64,000 bases of DNA from Papaver somniferum (GCF_003573695.1 NC_039361.1:135502777-135566776), one strand, 5' to 3'. Numbered from the stretch's first letter, positions 35,262 through 47,328 are shown. The notes: a model not told the origin generated them from the sequence alone. Translations and numbers: made by a program.

Positions 35262-36436
35262 GGATATTTGTTTTAATAAATATCGAGATTAATTGGGGTA
35301 TACCCAGATTAATGGGATATACCTAATAAGACAAAATTTAGCCATTTTGAAGTAAAATAGGATATTTTTTAATCTTATATTTTCTAAATGGCTAATATAT
35401 CCTTGTTTAACTAACACTAAAATATTCCGATTAGGTTAATTAATTGAGTTTAGATTAAAATTTATGAATTTAAGTTATGAAATTTTGTTTTAGATTGAAC
35501 TCATGTGGGAAGATTTTTGATGAAAAGAATTTGTTTTGAAAAAAGTTTTTGCAACAGAAATGAAAGCATACTACCCAAACACTTCTACAAAGGGGATTGC
35601 ACAGCTGATGTATGAAATCATACTCAAAATTATAGAAGAAATCAACACATTCAGTTCTGAAATCATGAAAAGTCGGCAAGGTCGACGAATGAAGAAGATG
35701 TCGACTGTACTGGCCGGCAAGGTCGTCGAAAGAAGAAGATGCCGACTATACTTTAGCCGGCAAGGTCATCGAATGAAGAAGATGCCGACTTTTTCTTTTG
35801 ACACACAGGAGACTGTTGTAAATGCTTCACTAGTCGACATCTTATTGATTTCTTACCTTGCCAGCTAGCTTATAGTCGGCAAGGTCGACAAAAAAATACC
35901 CTACCGATTATAAGATTTTTGCAATACAGAGAAAGGTGTTACAAATGCATGATTAGTCGGCAAGGTATTAATTTCATAACCTGCCGACTAAACTTTAATC
36001 GACAAGGTATAAGGATGAATACCTTGCCGACCCTGTAAATGTTGATTTCAGAGATGAAAAACAGGCATGATATTCAACCTAGGAAGCTGCCGACTATTAT
36101 TAGTCGGCAAGTTCGACAAAAAATACCCTACCGACTTTTAGCAAAAATGTTGAATCATAAGGGATTTGAGATTGGGTCTGATTTTGTACCCAATCTCAAT
36201 ATGTTTTTTTTTTTGTTTCATTTTGATTTTTTTTTCTTTGATTTCATCGTGTAGAGATTTTGAAATCATACCCAATTTTAAAGAAATTTTGAATATTTTT
36301 TTGACAGGTTTTAGGTTTTAACCGGCAGGGTTTGAATTTGGTAGAAAATAGTTAGGACAATTTGGTCTTTTAGCATCTTTTAGACACCCCAATTAATTTG
36401 GGTATACCCCAATCTCGCCAGGTTAATAAAACCTCC
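35262..36436. mobile_element. Non-autonomous TIR element C with AGTCGGCAAGGT arrays
   Basis: The left end (about 35262-35325: GAGATTAATTGGGGTATACC, then ATTAATGGG) matches the reverse complement of the right end (about 36380-36436: GAGATTGGGGTATACC, then AATTAATTGGGG) with a 4-bp gap. Between them lie ten or more copies, on both strands, of AGTCGGCAAGGT or near-forms, three of them in a ~43-bp tandem (35671-35793). The frame at 35536-35868 is built from these repeats and is not counted as a gene. Class unknown; exact outer borders and target duplication not resolved. Confidence 0.55.
35671..35793. repeat. Three ~43-bp tandem units containing GGCAAGGTC
   Basis: Units start near 35671, 35713 and 35756. 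Each has a CGGCAAGGTC core, a GAAGAAGATG block and a (C/T)CGACT end, so each unit carries the motif once forward and once inverted. Confidence 0.85.
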
Positions 36437-36470
36437 ATTTACCACATCAATAATTATTTAGAATAAAATA

Positions 36471-36850
36471 TACTCTCTTTGTTTCAAAAAAAACCGTCCT
36501 CTGTTCCATTTTGGTCTGTTTCAAAATTTTGTCCAGCTTCTGTTTATAGTCATATCTTTCCAATGAACTCTCTGATATACCCTTAAGTTTTTTATATTCA
36601 TAAATTCTTTTTTAACGGGACCCAATCTAAAATATTAATGAAATTTGTATAATTAAGGAAACAAATATATCTTTCATTCCTTTTTTTATTTCCTATTTAT
36701 AATCCCATAACAATTTTTGATAGTTTTCATTACTAACAGTTATATTGAGATAAATGGGCAAGTAATTAAGGGTAGGCATGTAAACTGCCATGGTCTCCTT
36801 AATATCTTGACAAAGTCAAAGCAGTCTGTCTTTATAAAACGGAGGGAGTA
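36471..36850. mobile_element. Stowaway-like MITE
   Basis: About 380 bp. Left end TACTCTCTTTGTTTC, right end (reverse complement) TACTCCCTCCGTTTT, with TA at both borders as expected of Tc1/mariner-type Stowaway MITEs. No coding capacity. Confidence 0.8.
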
Positions 36851-37389
36851 AATCAATTATATCAACAAGAAAATTAAAGAAAAGAGCTAGGTCTAGTAGT
36901 TTGAAGAAATTCAAAATAAAAGCGCTAAGTGGTCTATGATCGGCTGAAAATCATTTGCATTAAATGGTTTTGTGCAAAACCAAATTTTTTCAGAATCCTA
37001 TTATTGAGGTTGTAAGGAACTGAGTTTTTGGGGGCTTAAAATGATAATCAACACTTGCACTTGGATATGGGGAGACCTAATTTTATGTAAGAGTTTAAAA
37101 ATACCCTTGATCATTTTAACTTATTAACCTTTTATCCTTCAATTAACTAATTAGTCTAATAAGAAAAAACTGAAAAATTTAAAAAAAATAATAAAAAAAA
37201 AAAACCATCGGTTGCTTTTTTTCTTCATTTCTTCTTCTTCTTCTTCTTCTTCTTCTTTTCTCTTCGTTCTTCTTCTTCTTCTTCTTCTTCTTCTCTTCTT
37301 TGTTTGCTAGACGATTAATGGTCGATTCAAAAAAAGTTCACTGTCGATTCAAAAATTTTCATCGTCGATTAAATTCATCGTATAAAACC
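36851..37389. other. Low-complexity spacer with (TTC)n tracts
   Basis: AT-rich, with an A-run near 37190-37204 and imperfect TTC/CTT microsatellites at about 37219-37301, directly upstream of the PMD copy 2 start. The pyrimidine tract could be part of its promoter or 5' leader. Confidence 0.65.
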
Positions 37390-37644
37390 ATGAAGACAAA
37401 GGAAAAGGAAAGGACATCGCCGTCGAATCCACCTCTTCCTGAACCAGAGACATCATCTTCTTCAAATGAAGGTGACGCTGAAGATCAACAACAAGTGATT
37501 GAAGGAGATGAACCAGCCACGGAGACTCCTGATATGACTGAAATAGGGTATGAATTGAAAGCCCCACTCTTTATTTAAGCGTTTTATTGATTATTCAGTT
37601 GGTTTCGAAAAATTTAGGTTTGAAAAAATAGTTTCTGAAACTAC

Positions 37645-38043
37645 TTACGGTTGGGAGTTCTTGTTTTCCCAGCCGTATATGGGTCTTACGGTTGGGATCT
37701 CTAAGAATAGCCAGCCGTAAATATGTCTTATGGTTGGGATCTCTAAGAACTCCCAGCCGCAAAATAGTCGATGCGTACGAGAGTTCAGAAATCCTAGCCG
37801 CAACAAGTTGTTAAATCCCAGCCGCAACAAGTTGTTTATTCCTAGCCGTATATTCTTCTGTGTTAGTATTTCTTTTCAGCAGTAGTATTAACGTCTAGGT
37901 TTTTTCTATCAGTAATTATGTTTCCTAACCGTGAGTTTTTTTCCTAGCCGTTTTGTATGTAACTGCTAGGTTTTTCGCAGGTGTATCTATTACTGTGTTG
38001 GAAATTATACCAGCTGTATCTTTCACGTATAGGTTTTCCTATC
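37645..38043. repeat. Both-strand array of TCCCAGCCGTA / TACGGTTGGGA in intron 1
   Basis: About a dozen copies or near-copies (for example 37645, 37668, 37686, 37709, 37751, 37792, 37817, 37841, 37928, 37952), plus a ~43-bp tandem at 37685-37768. The array continues after the solo LTR (40040-40190: AAGCCGCAAATTA, CACGGCTAGG), so the LTR landed inside it. Confidence 0.8.
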
Positions 38044-38048
38044 CGTAA

Positions 38049-40034
38049 TGTAAGGATCCGTAAGCTCGTCGTCCCTATTAGACCAGTCAAAAGACGACTT
38101 AGCCGTTAATAACTCGATTAGTTAACGTAGATTTTATTAATATAAATCAATCTAACAATAATTTAGATACGAAATTAGTACCGTTAGATAGATTTTGAAA
38201 ATTTAGACGAAATGGACTACTCGAACGCATCGATCGGACTCCGTCAGAAGCAAATATCGCACGTGGAAATCAAAGTAGAAATTGGTCACCTTAACCGTTA
38301 ACTCGACCCTTGACATCGACTTGGCCGGACCTTTAATTGACTGGACCTCTTTTTAGTAAAAGGGTTACTCTTTAGTTATCAGTTGGGGTTGGTGATAGTA
38401 AATCATAATAATTATGCTAGGGTTAAATTAATACTAATAATGCTATTAGTTAATTGTTAAGATTAAGTAAAATAGATATTTATGTCTTATGTTATCTTCA
38501 TCACGTGTAGAGACATAGGGCGAAGGTAGTGGTGTTTCTCGTTGGGAGAAACATAGAGATAACTAAGAAAAGAAGTTACAGAGTATAGAAGTTAAGAGAA
38601 AAAAAAAGGGAAAGAAAAGTGAGATAGGATATTCATGAGAGCATTAGTAGTTGTTGTGGTATACTAGTAAGGATGATTGTGTTAGATGAAGAGTATATGG
38701 CTTAGATGATTGTTATGGTTAGTTAACAAAAGAAAGTGATCTTGATTAAGTCCTAGAAGAAATCAGTGATATAGGATTAGAAAAAGTTGATGAAAATGAT
38801 CATAATGAAGAGAATAAAGATGTTGAGCTATTTTGGTAAATGATGATATTGTTCATGATGATAATTATGATAAAGATGTGGAGAATAGAATATAACCAAT
38901 CTATTGGATCAAGTTAGTGTTTATTAAGGACGATCGATTCAAAGGATGAACCAGTGGATTGAGGATCTCGAGATAGGAAGGCTTGTCATAAAAACAGGTG
39001 GGAACTCTGTAACCTTCTTGTAATCATTGAGCTTCATTTCTATTTGCGATTATGATGTTCTTTTACTGTTTGTATAAGTGTATATTGTGATTGCATATAT
39101 GCAACGTTTGCTTTGAATGTAATAGTGTGTGTGTGATATGCGTTGTGTGATTTTCCCACGAAGAGTGTCTGTGTTTTCCCACGGCTCGTAGCTAAGTTAA
39201 GTAGCGCGGTAAGTCATCTGTCGGCAATAGTATTAGTGGAGCGGTAAGTCATCCATTTCAATATTATTATAACTATTTCATTTAGTAGGCCGGTAAGTCA
39301 TCCGTTTGAATATTATTGTTTATTAAGATAGTAGAGCGGTAAGTCATCCGTCGGCAATAGTATTAGTAGGGATGTAAGTCATTAGTTTGATTATTATTAT
39401 ATACTATTTTATTTTGGGGAAGTCACTCGTATGCATATTATACTTGTTTGACTAACTTTCTGATCTTGATGGTAATATTCTGAATCATGGTTTGTATGGG
39501 CACTCTGTTTGGACGATGTTATTATTATTGATTAGGGTCGTCCTCGCGTCGTCTTATCCAATGAGTTTGTCAAGGTCAGGATAACACTTGCTTCTTGTTG
39601 CATGAATTGCTAAATACTTAGATTCATTACTCTTTCTTTCAATTACTGTTATTCTAGGACTGCGAAGCATACTAGTGATTACTTGAGAGTTATGTGTTTC
39701 CACGGGGCATCCCTTTCGGGATGATGTGCTCACTTGTTCCCACTTCAGTGTTTTTCAGTTACAAGAAGAGATGGCGTAGTTGAAGATATTCGTTTCCGTA
39801 AAGCTTTAGAAAATTAAAAACGTTACGTATCTTTTAAATATATGTATCTCTTGTTTATCAGTAAAACAACACATTAGTATATTCATATCACTTGAGAGAT
39901 TTCATTTATATAATATCAGAGAGTTTGGGTTTTTTTATTAGCACTTTCTGTAATTATGATTCTTAAAATATTTTGATTCTTTAATTAGGTTGTAATCCAA
40001 TTAGATAAGCAGGTTTAGTAATTGGGGCGTCACA
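38049..40034 (-). mobile_element. Solo LTR (probably Ty3/Gypsy) with target duplication CGTAA
   Basis: 1,986 bp starting TGTAAGGATCC and ending GGGGCGTCACA in plus orientation, flanked by CGTAA at 38044-38048 and 40035-40039. The reversed end TGTGACGCCCC is common at the start of plant Gypsy LTRs, so minus orientation is likely. No internal region or partner LTR is present: a typical product of recombination between two LTRs. It splits intron 1 of PMD copy 2. Confidence 0.88.
39204..39430. repeat. Tandem GGTAAGTCAT repeats in the solo LTR
   Basis: Five imperfect units of about 50-60 bp, each with GGTAAGTCATC or a variant and AATA-rich spacing. No function assigned. Confidence 0.8.
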
Positions 40035-40371
40035 CGTAATTTGAGTAACCAAGCCGCAAATTATGCTTCCTAGACGTTATATGTTTTACGTCTAGGTCGA
40101 TTACTAAATATCCCATCTGTAATTGTTTTTACGTCTGGGACTGTCAATTTTTCCTAGTTGTGTTTGTTGTCACGGCTAGGTTATATCTAGATTCCCTATT
40201 GTTTTTACGTATTTTTTTTTTTGGTCTTGTTTGTCTTTGAATAGAGCAAATGAAAAGAGGAAGAAAAGATCACAAGAAGTAACACCTTGTAATGACCCGC
40301 CTCCACAACCTCATCAAACAAAACTATTTGGTATAAACACAAGGTATGCAAGTGGAGTTGTGACTGTGGAG

Positions 40372-40612
40372 GAAGTCAAGGTGGAGGGAATGGAGTTGGA
40401 GCTGAAACTGCTATAGGGAATGAAGGTGGAGTTTCCGTAGATGGAGGAAGTGAAGGAGGAGTTGCTATTACTGGAGGAACTGAAGTTGTAGTTGCCACAG
40501 GTGGAGGAAGTGAAGGTGGACTTGCTGTTACTAGAGGAAGTGAAGGTGGACTTGTTGTTACTGGAGGAACTGAAGTTGGAGTTGGGACTTCTAGAAGAAA
40601 TGAAGGAGACCC
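40372..40612 (+). repeat. Coding tandem repeats (Gly-Gly-Ser-Glu type) in PMD copy 2
   Basis: Repeats of about 27 and 36 nt read, in the frame of the exon end, as GGSEGGVAITGGTE, GGGSEGGLAVT, RGSEGGLVVTGGTE. The upstream part of the exon is in another frame, so a frameshift near 40370 is inferred. Confidence 0.75.
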
Positions 40613-43131
40613 AAATGAAGAAGAAGAAGAAAACTTGGCTGAAACAAGTGGTGATGTTATTGATAAAGGTAAATCTGTAGTTGAGGAGGACAAGAAGGAA
40701 AAGAAGAAGTATGCACCAAAATAAATGGCAAGACAAATCATTGATGCTATGGTGTTTTTACCTCCCAAGAAGAATGAGAGACCTTGGGTGATCCAAAAGA
40801 TAGATACGTGTTGTTTGGATACCAGTCATCATGAGCTGCTAGGGTTTGTGCCGCAAAGGTAATAAATCAAACTTAATATATGTTATTTTCATTTTATTAT
40901 GGATATTTAATTGTAACAACCAAAATTTTATATTCTTTGTAGTTTCCTGATAAAGCGGTCCCTAAACTAAAGTACCAACAAGGAAAGTTTTGGGGTTGGA
41001 CAGAGAGCAACCAGATGTGGTATCTTTGGAAAAAACTTCGGAGTTATGGTCTGGAATCGAGGATTTGCAGAAGACCTATGATGTTGTGACAGTTTGTGGT
41101 TTTAGCGAAAGATTCTTTCCCGAAACCATGACTTTTCTACTCCCGTTCGGCGAGATGACTATGACTCCGGATGACGCAAATCAAATCACCGGTCTTGATT
41201 TGGAAGGAAAGGTTGTGTTTGAGGGTTTCAACAATTCTGTTCCTTTTGATCATCTTTGTGTCTTGGCGAAAGACTGTCTTGGATGGGGCAAAGATGAAGC
41301 GAAAGAAGAGATTGATATGGGTGGCAGAGCCGTGCCTAGAGCTAAAAGGGAATTTAGACTACCGGCTGAACGTCGCGAAACAGTTAATATGGAAAGGAAG
41401 ATTAACATGGTTCGTCTGAAGGAGAAGTTTGAGGATTCTGACCACAGGGCTGCTAGCAGAGAGGTGGTGATGGATGCAGAAAGAGCTATACATTCAGCTA
41501 TATCTTACTAGTTCTACGCTCTTGGGACCGTCTTTTTTCCTGATTTCTCAGGAAATAAGGTAAATGCTTGTTATTTGCAGTGGTTAAAGACTCTCGGTCT
41601 CGATCCAGAAACAAACGAGGTACCTAAGTACTCGTGGGGCACCGCCCTCCTTGCTAGTGTGATGGAAAATCTTTGCAAAGTTTCTATGTGGAATGAATCA
41701 CAAATTACGGGATGTGTTGCTCTTATCCAGGTATCTTTTTGGTTTAATATAACAAATGTTTATTATTTTACTTTTATATATTGGTTTGTGTGTAATATCT
41801 TATTTATAATCTTTTTTTTCCCGTAATCATGGGCTTACAACCATTCTAAATGCTTGAGGTCTTCTCCGGATACAAAATAGGCTCCACAGAAACCTACAGG
41901 AGGAAGATACCCCTTTCGAGGGACCCAATACAAGGCTAAAAAGAAGGAAATTGCCGAAATGAGAAAAAGGCTTGATGTTTTGACAATCGATGATGTGGTT
42001 TTTGATCCATATTTAAAACTTGATGAGGATAGAGAATATGAAGTTGGTGATAGAGTATTTTCTGACGTGGCGACCTGTGTAGGACCTTTGTTTCATTCAA
42101 ATGGGTTCGTCATTTTAGATCCTCGTAGAACGCTCCGCCAAATTGGTATTGTCCAGAAAATAGTACCTGAAGACTCTCGTTTTAAACTGAGCGTAGCCAA
42201 ATCCAAATTTAAGGACAAAGATGTCAGATTGACTTATGAATCAGCACCGTCGATTGATCATTGGAATGCTCGTTTCGAAGAAGTAAACCAAATGAGTAGA
42301 AGAGCGCTTGAAGCTTCTTATGGAACTTCCGAAGCGGATGTGAATTACATGGAACGGTATCAAGAGTAGTGTCATCCTTATGTGGAAAATTTGGATTCAG
42401 AAGCGAAGAAACACTTCAAGATGGCAGAGTGTTCAAAATCAAGGACATCAAGGAATGAAGAAAGTGATTGGGAAGAGATGGCGGTACGTATACTACTAAT
42501 TATGTTTGTATATGTTTTTTTTTAAATATCTATGAATAATTATAGTACGTGTATTTGATATGAAAAAATAGGTTGAACGAGTTAATTGGATGGTCAAGTA
42601 CATTACCTGTATGATTAATTCGGGTGAGAAGTTAACGGTCCCTGAACAAATATTACTCCGAAATCGAGTTAAAGGCATAATAATCCCTGAGAAAGGAGGT
42701 CTGTATGCTTATGAAGAGGAACGACTAAGGATAGGTAAGAGGTCTAGGTTTCCTTCTTCTAGCAACGACTCGGATACTCCCTCCGGTGAGCAAGTTCAAC
42801 CAAAGCAAGAAAAAGGTGGTCGAGGCGGTCGAGGTGGAGGTAAAAAAGGTGGAAAAAGTGGTCGTGTTTGAGGTGAAAAAGGTGGCCGTGCTGGAACAAG
42901 TGCTCTAGGTGGACGTGGTGGAGGTAAAAAGACTCAAATTCAAGGTGGCAGTGGAAGAGGTAAAAAAGCTATAGTTGTAGAACAGGTTGTGGAAAAGGAG
43001 AAAGAGGACGATTTGGATATGTTTTTGCGCTCGGATTCGGAGGAGGAATCAAGTGAATGACTACTTATTTGCTTTTTAGTATTTTACTTCATGGATTTTT
43101 TATTATCTAAGACTCCGTCTATTTACTATTT

Positions 43132-43136
43132 TCGTT
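43132..43136. repeat. Presumed target duplication TCGTT, left copy (copia-2)
   Basis: The five bases before the LTR end TGAAAAAACGGGGG. The right-hand copy cannot be checked because the outer end of the right LTR is lost. Confidence 0.4.
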
Positions 43137-45660
43137 TGAAAAAACGGGGGTCTAACAACCACACCCAATATTTCTCTTAGCAATATGTATGGACAAACTC
43201 TAATATACTTTCAAGAGAATCATCTAGACAGTCAGACGCAATCTTTAGAAAAGTATATCAAAGAGTTATTTATCAATTTCTCAATTCAATCCGCAATCAA
43301 ACAAATAGAAATTTGCGACCCCGATTGAATAAGAGAAATAACTTGGACGGTATCACAAACCAAAATCCAAGTGTCAATGAATTCAATTCAACAACCCAAA
43401 GGCCGGATTCACGAAATGATTGATCTTAACGCATATTTCAATTATATAAACAAATATAATGCGGAAAATAAATAACACAGACACCAAAAATTTTGTTAAC
43501 GAGGAAATCGCAAATGCAGAAAACCCCGGGACCTAGTCCAGCTTTGAGCACCACACTGTATTAAGACACTACATACACTAGCCTACTACAATGAACTTCA
43601 GACTGGAATTTAGTTGGACCCTGGTAAATCTCACACTGATCAAGGTACAGTTGCGCTCCTTACGTCTCTGAACCCCAGCAGGATTCTACACACTTGATTC
43701 CCTTATATGATCCCACCAACAACTAAGAGTTGCTACGAACCAAAGTCGAAGACTTGATGAACAAATCTGTCTCACACATAAAGGTCTATTGAGATAGATA
43801 AATCTGTCTCCCACAGAAATACCTATAAGTTTTGTTTCGTATTTTGATAAATCAAGGTGCACAGGAACCAATTGATAAACCAGACTTATATTCCCGAAAA
43901 ACAGGCTAGTATTATCAATCACCCTCACAACAATCTTAATATATGGAAGCGAAAAAAGATATTGCGGAATCACAAACGATGAGACGAAGATGTTTGTGAC
44001 TTCTTTTTATCTTGCCTATCAGAGATCAATCTCGAGCAAATCTTAGAGAAGATAGTGCTTAATACGATGAAACAAGGCAAGATCAGAACACGTAAGTACA
44101 GAAAAAATAATTGGGTTTGGCCTCACAATCCGAGTGAAGTCTTTAAGTCGTTAACCTACAGGGTTTCGGGAAAAACCTAAGGTTAGAAGAAAAGACTCTA
44201 GTCGCAACTAGTATCACATAGGAGGTGTGGGGATTAGGTTTCCCAATTGCTATAGTTCTCCCTTGTATAGTTTTCAAATCAGGGTTTGCAATCAATATTA
44301 CCTTGGTAACAAAGCATTCAATATTCACCGCTAGATGAAAACCTGATTAGATTCAAGCTAATATCTTTCGACCATTAGATCGAACTTAGATTGTTACACA
44401 CAAATGAAATGTACCTTCATTTAGATATGAATAACCGTACCTAAACGTGTACACCTTGTTGGCTCAACAATAGTTAACCGAAGTTTGCCATATGAACACT
44501 TTCATATCAGCCTTATTCGTCTTAACCACAACTAGTTCAAATGGCTCAAATGAAACTAGTTCTAGAGTTTTTCAATTGTTTATATTCTCATACAAGTATA
44601 CAAGATACAATTGAAACAAAATCGGTTTGATTCACTTGAATCGATTCATGAACATTATAGCAACGCTTTGCAAAAGATTGCATTCCTTATTATATTAACG
44701 TATAGGTTTATGACATAACCGATTTTAGAATATAACTCACTCAACTATGAAAACAGGTACGCGTAACTAAGTAGCCGAACTTGGACTGTGTTCGACAGTA
44801 CACAAACGGGTACGCATACTGTCACACATCCAAACTTCAGTTGAAATCAGTACACGTACGGGTACGCATACCAATGTTCCCGGACTTCAACTGAGTTCGC
44901 AAGTACGTGTATGGGTACGCATACCAAGGCTCTCGGACTTCACCTGACCTTGCCAATACACATGCGGGTATGCATACTACACCCGTCTTGGATCAACATA
45001 TATGCAAGTACGCATACTATGTCTATAATCCAATTAAGGTTAATTGTTCTAAACTCCATTTAAATCATTAAAACATTCTTAGAAGACGAAAATAGATGTC
45101 TCACACAAACTATTAGCTTCAAAATAATTTTCAAGTGATTGAATGATGAATACGAAATATTCCGAGTCTACATCAAATGATTGTCTCACACAAATAATAT
45201 AAGATGTTACCAGGCGATTTTCACATGATCATCTTTTGACTTTCGTCAAGAATATAATATGAACTTGGTTAAAGCGAAAGCTTACCAACACATATTTCGA
45301 GAAATATGTAAGCGAGTTAAACTCAACTCGAAATATCAAATGTGTAAAAATCGAATACTATATAGTAATACGATTTTTGTCTCAAGAAGGAGATAGAGTA
45401 GAAATAGACTTTCCAAGTGATAGATGAGTTTCAGTCTCCACACATATTTTGTTGATGAAGTTCCACAAGCTCTTCTTAGTAGTTCTTCGTTTTCAATTGA
45501 TGAATGCCGTGAAGTCTAAATCTCAACTACACAATCTATCCTAGTCCGAGACATGGTTATAAGTAGAATAGAAATCAAGACTTATAGTTTTGATCACTAA
45601 ACTTGACAAACAAGCTTGAGATAGCAACGCTTGCGAGTTCGACCGAGCAGTGCTCTAACA
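43137..45660 (-). repeat. 3' LTR of copia-2
   Basis: 2,524 bp. In element orientation it starts TGTTAGAGC and ends TTTTTTCA, as copia-1. A GGTACGCATAC-type motif recurs about six times at 44755-45020, at the place where the copia-1 LTR has CGAACT-type repeats. Confidence 0.9.
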
Positions 45661-45676
45661 ATCTCCCCATTTGTCA
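45661..45676 (-). promoter_or_regulatory. Polypurine tract of copia-2
   Basis: The plus strand reads ATCTCCCCATTTGTCA beside the LTR; on the element strand it is a GGGGAGAT tract like that of copia-1 (AAAGGGGGAGAT). Confidence 0.85.
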
Positions 45677-46944
45677 ATTTTAGTGACAAAACTATCAATA
45701 CATATGGATTCAAAATAAATAAAACTTTGTAGGTTCTAATCCAAATGCTTGATCTCCTTGGTTCTTCAATATTACTCGAAATCTTCGTCACTTCCAAGTA
45801 CTCATGTGATTCTGAACGTGTTCAGCTCAACATCATAGTTGTTGAAGATCCGTAGCCATAACAATGAGAAAATAATTGCTCTCAATCATTGTTATACATT
45901 GTCATAGTATTATTACACAACATCAAAGTTCAATTGTACCACAACTTTGACAACAATACTATGGTAATATGTATCACTCCCCCTTAGTCAATACTTCATC
46001 TCACAATGAAAACCACTCCCCCTTACATAATGATCTGTAAACCATATGTATTTGTAGTGTGAATTACACATTAATTCTCCCCTTTTTTTGTCAATATAAA
46101 TTGGAAAAGGTACGAAAATTAGTGGGATCCTAATGAAATTTTCATAGAGATACTTCATGACCAAAAGAGAACATATCAACTTTGTTTAGGTGCAATCACT
46201 TAGTCGAAACTAAATGCATTCATCAAGGAGTTTATAAAGATATAAGAAAACTCCTATAATATTCCACAACCGCACTCCCTACAAAGATTCGGTAACTAAG
46301 CACAAGTTTAAAAAGAACTCTCCCCCATATAATGTCATTCCCGAACGAACAACAAGAGCGACCTTACTTTCACAAGAAAAGAAGGATTTCTTTGAACATG
46401 ATCAAATCACATGAAACATGAATTTGTATCCAAAAATCTCAATTGAATAAACCACAAAGGAAATGATTAATACAATTTTCCATGCTCAACATAAGAAAAC
46501 TTACGGAGCAACATAGTATTTTCACAAAGATGTGGATCAGGGAAATACCAATACTGCGGAATATTCAAAGATTCATTCTATTTTTCATCACTATTTGCAC
46601 AATGACATATAATAGACTTAATCTTTGGTGTCAAAAGTTCATTCTATCTTTCATCAATATTTGCATAAAGACATATGATAGACTTAACTTTTGAGCATGT
46701 ATGGGACAATCATAGTTCACGGACGTAAACACACATATCCCATAAAAAGTTTTAATATATAAAACCAATAAATATTAATACTGCAAAATCATCTTCCAAA
46801 TAACTTAGAATTTAAATAATTAAATCTAAAAGCATCGCAAGATGAAAAATCGTTGGTAATAGTTATGTGTACTAACAATAATTGTTATTCCAAACCCTAG
46901 TTATCCTTCTCAAAACACAAGAATAAATTCTCATAAGAAGTTTC

Positions 46945-47328
46945 CTAGACATTGAGACCTCTAAAAAATTCATTATCATCCCCGAACTCCTTGTCGTCAA
47001 CATCCATGGGAACATAAGGTTCATGAAGATAGGAGTCAATTCCAACAAACCTTCTAGACTGATGCCGAACCAGGGCCTTCTGAAATTCGAGAGTCCTCAA
47101 AACAATATCCTTTATTTGCTGAATCTCCTTTCTTGTTTCCTTCAACTCTTCAAGAACACCAGAAAACTTCTAGGAATTTGAAGGAACATCTCTTAGCTTC
47201 CTCACATTCCTTCTTTTTATTTTCAAAGTTTGAGGTAAAGAAGATTTATCTTTTTTCTTCATGATTGATGGCTTAACAATCACATTAACATATTTTCCAT
47301 CAGAAGACATAATGCTTGGAGTCTCCAT
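46945..47328 (-). pseudogene. Small lysine-rich, coiled-coil-like second frame of copia-2 (unknown function)
   Basis: About 127 codons from Met 47326-47328 to the stop after FRGLNV, with one in-frame TAG at 47170-47172. The N-terminal half is basic (KPSIMKKKDKSS, KIKRRNVRKLRD). The second half (LEELKETRKEIQQIKDIV) has heptad-like spacing typical of a coiled coil and ends acidic (MDVDDKEFGDDNEFF). It lies downstream of gag, where SIRE-type elements have their env-like gene, but I see no signal peptide or membrane segment. I do not recognise it. 45677-46944 holds only non-coding sequence shared with copia-1. Confidence 0.45.

Larger units (their letters stand above)
37390..43060 (+). pseudogene. 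Plant mobile domain (PMD) gene, copy 2, five exons, broken
   Basis: Exon 1, 37390-37547 (MKTKEKERTSPSNPP, Ser/Glu-rich); exon 2, 40245-40858, joined in phase (NEKRKKRSQEV, then Gly-Ser-Glu repeats, then FLPPKKNERPWVIQ); exon 3, 40943-41730, with the PMD (FSERFFPETMTFLLPFGEMT, DDANQITGLDLEG, YSWGTALLASVMENLCK); exon 4, about 41830-42483 (FDPYLKLDEDREYEVGDRVF); exon 5, 42572-43060, with a GGRGGRGGGKKGG tail and an acidic end. Lesions: a frameshift near 40370, TAA at 40722-40724, a frameshift near 40987, stops at 41509-41511, 42367-42369 and 42868-42870, and a damaged exon-4 acceptor. The Arg/Gly/Lys tail suggests nucleic-acid binding. It lies divergently from PMD copy 1. I could not find transposon ends around it; copia-2 is inserted 76 bp past its stop. 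Confidence 0.72.

Noticed and set aside
35536..35868. 110-codon frame in element C
   Set aside because: Composed of the tandem motif repeats; no domain and no frame support outside them.
35671..36130. CRISPR-like look of regularly repeated short motifs
   Set aside because: Spacing is irregular, motifs occur on both strands, and the context is a plant genome.
40314..40768. Minus-strand frames of 130-140 codons rich in Ser/Thr/Pro
   Set aside because: They are the antisense shadow of the coding repeats in exon 2 of PMD copy 2.
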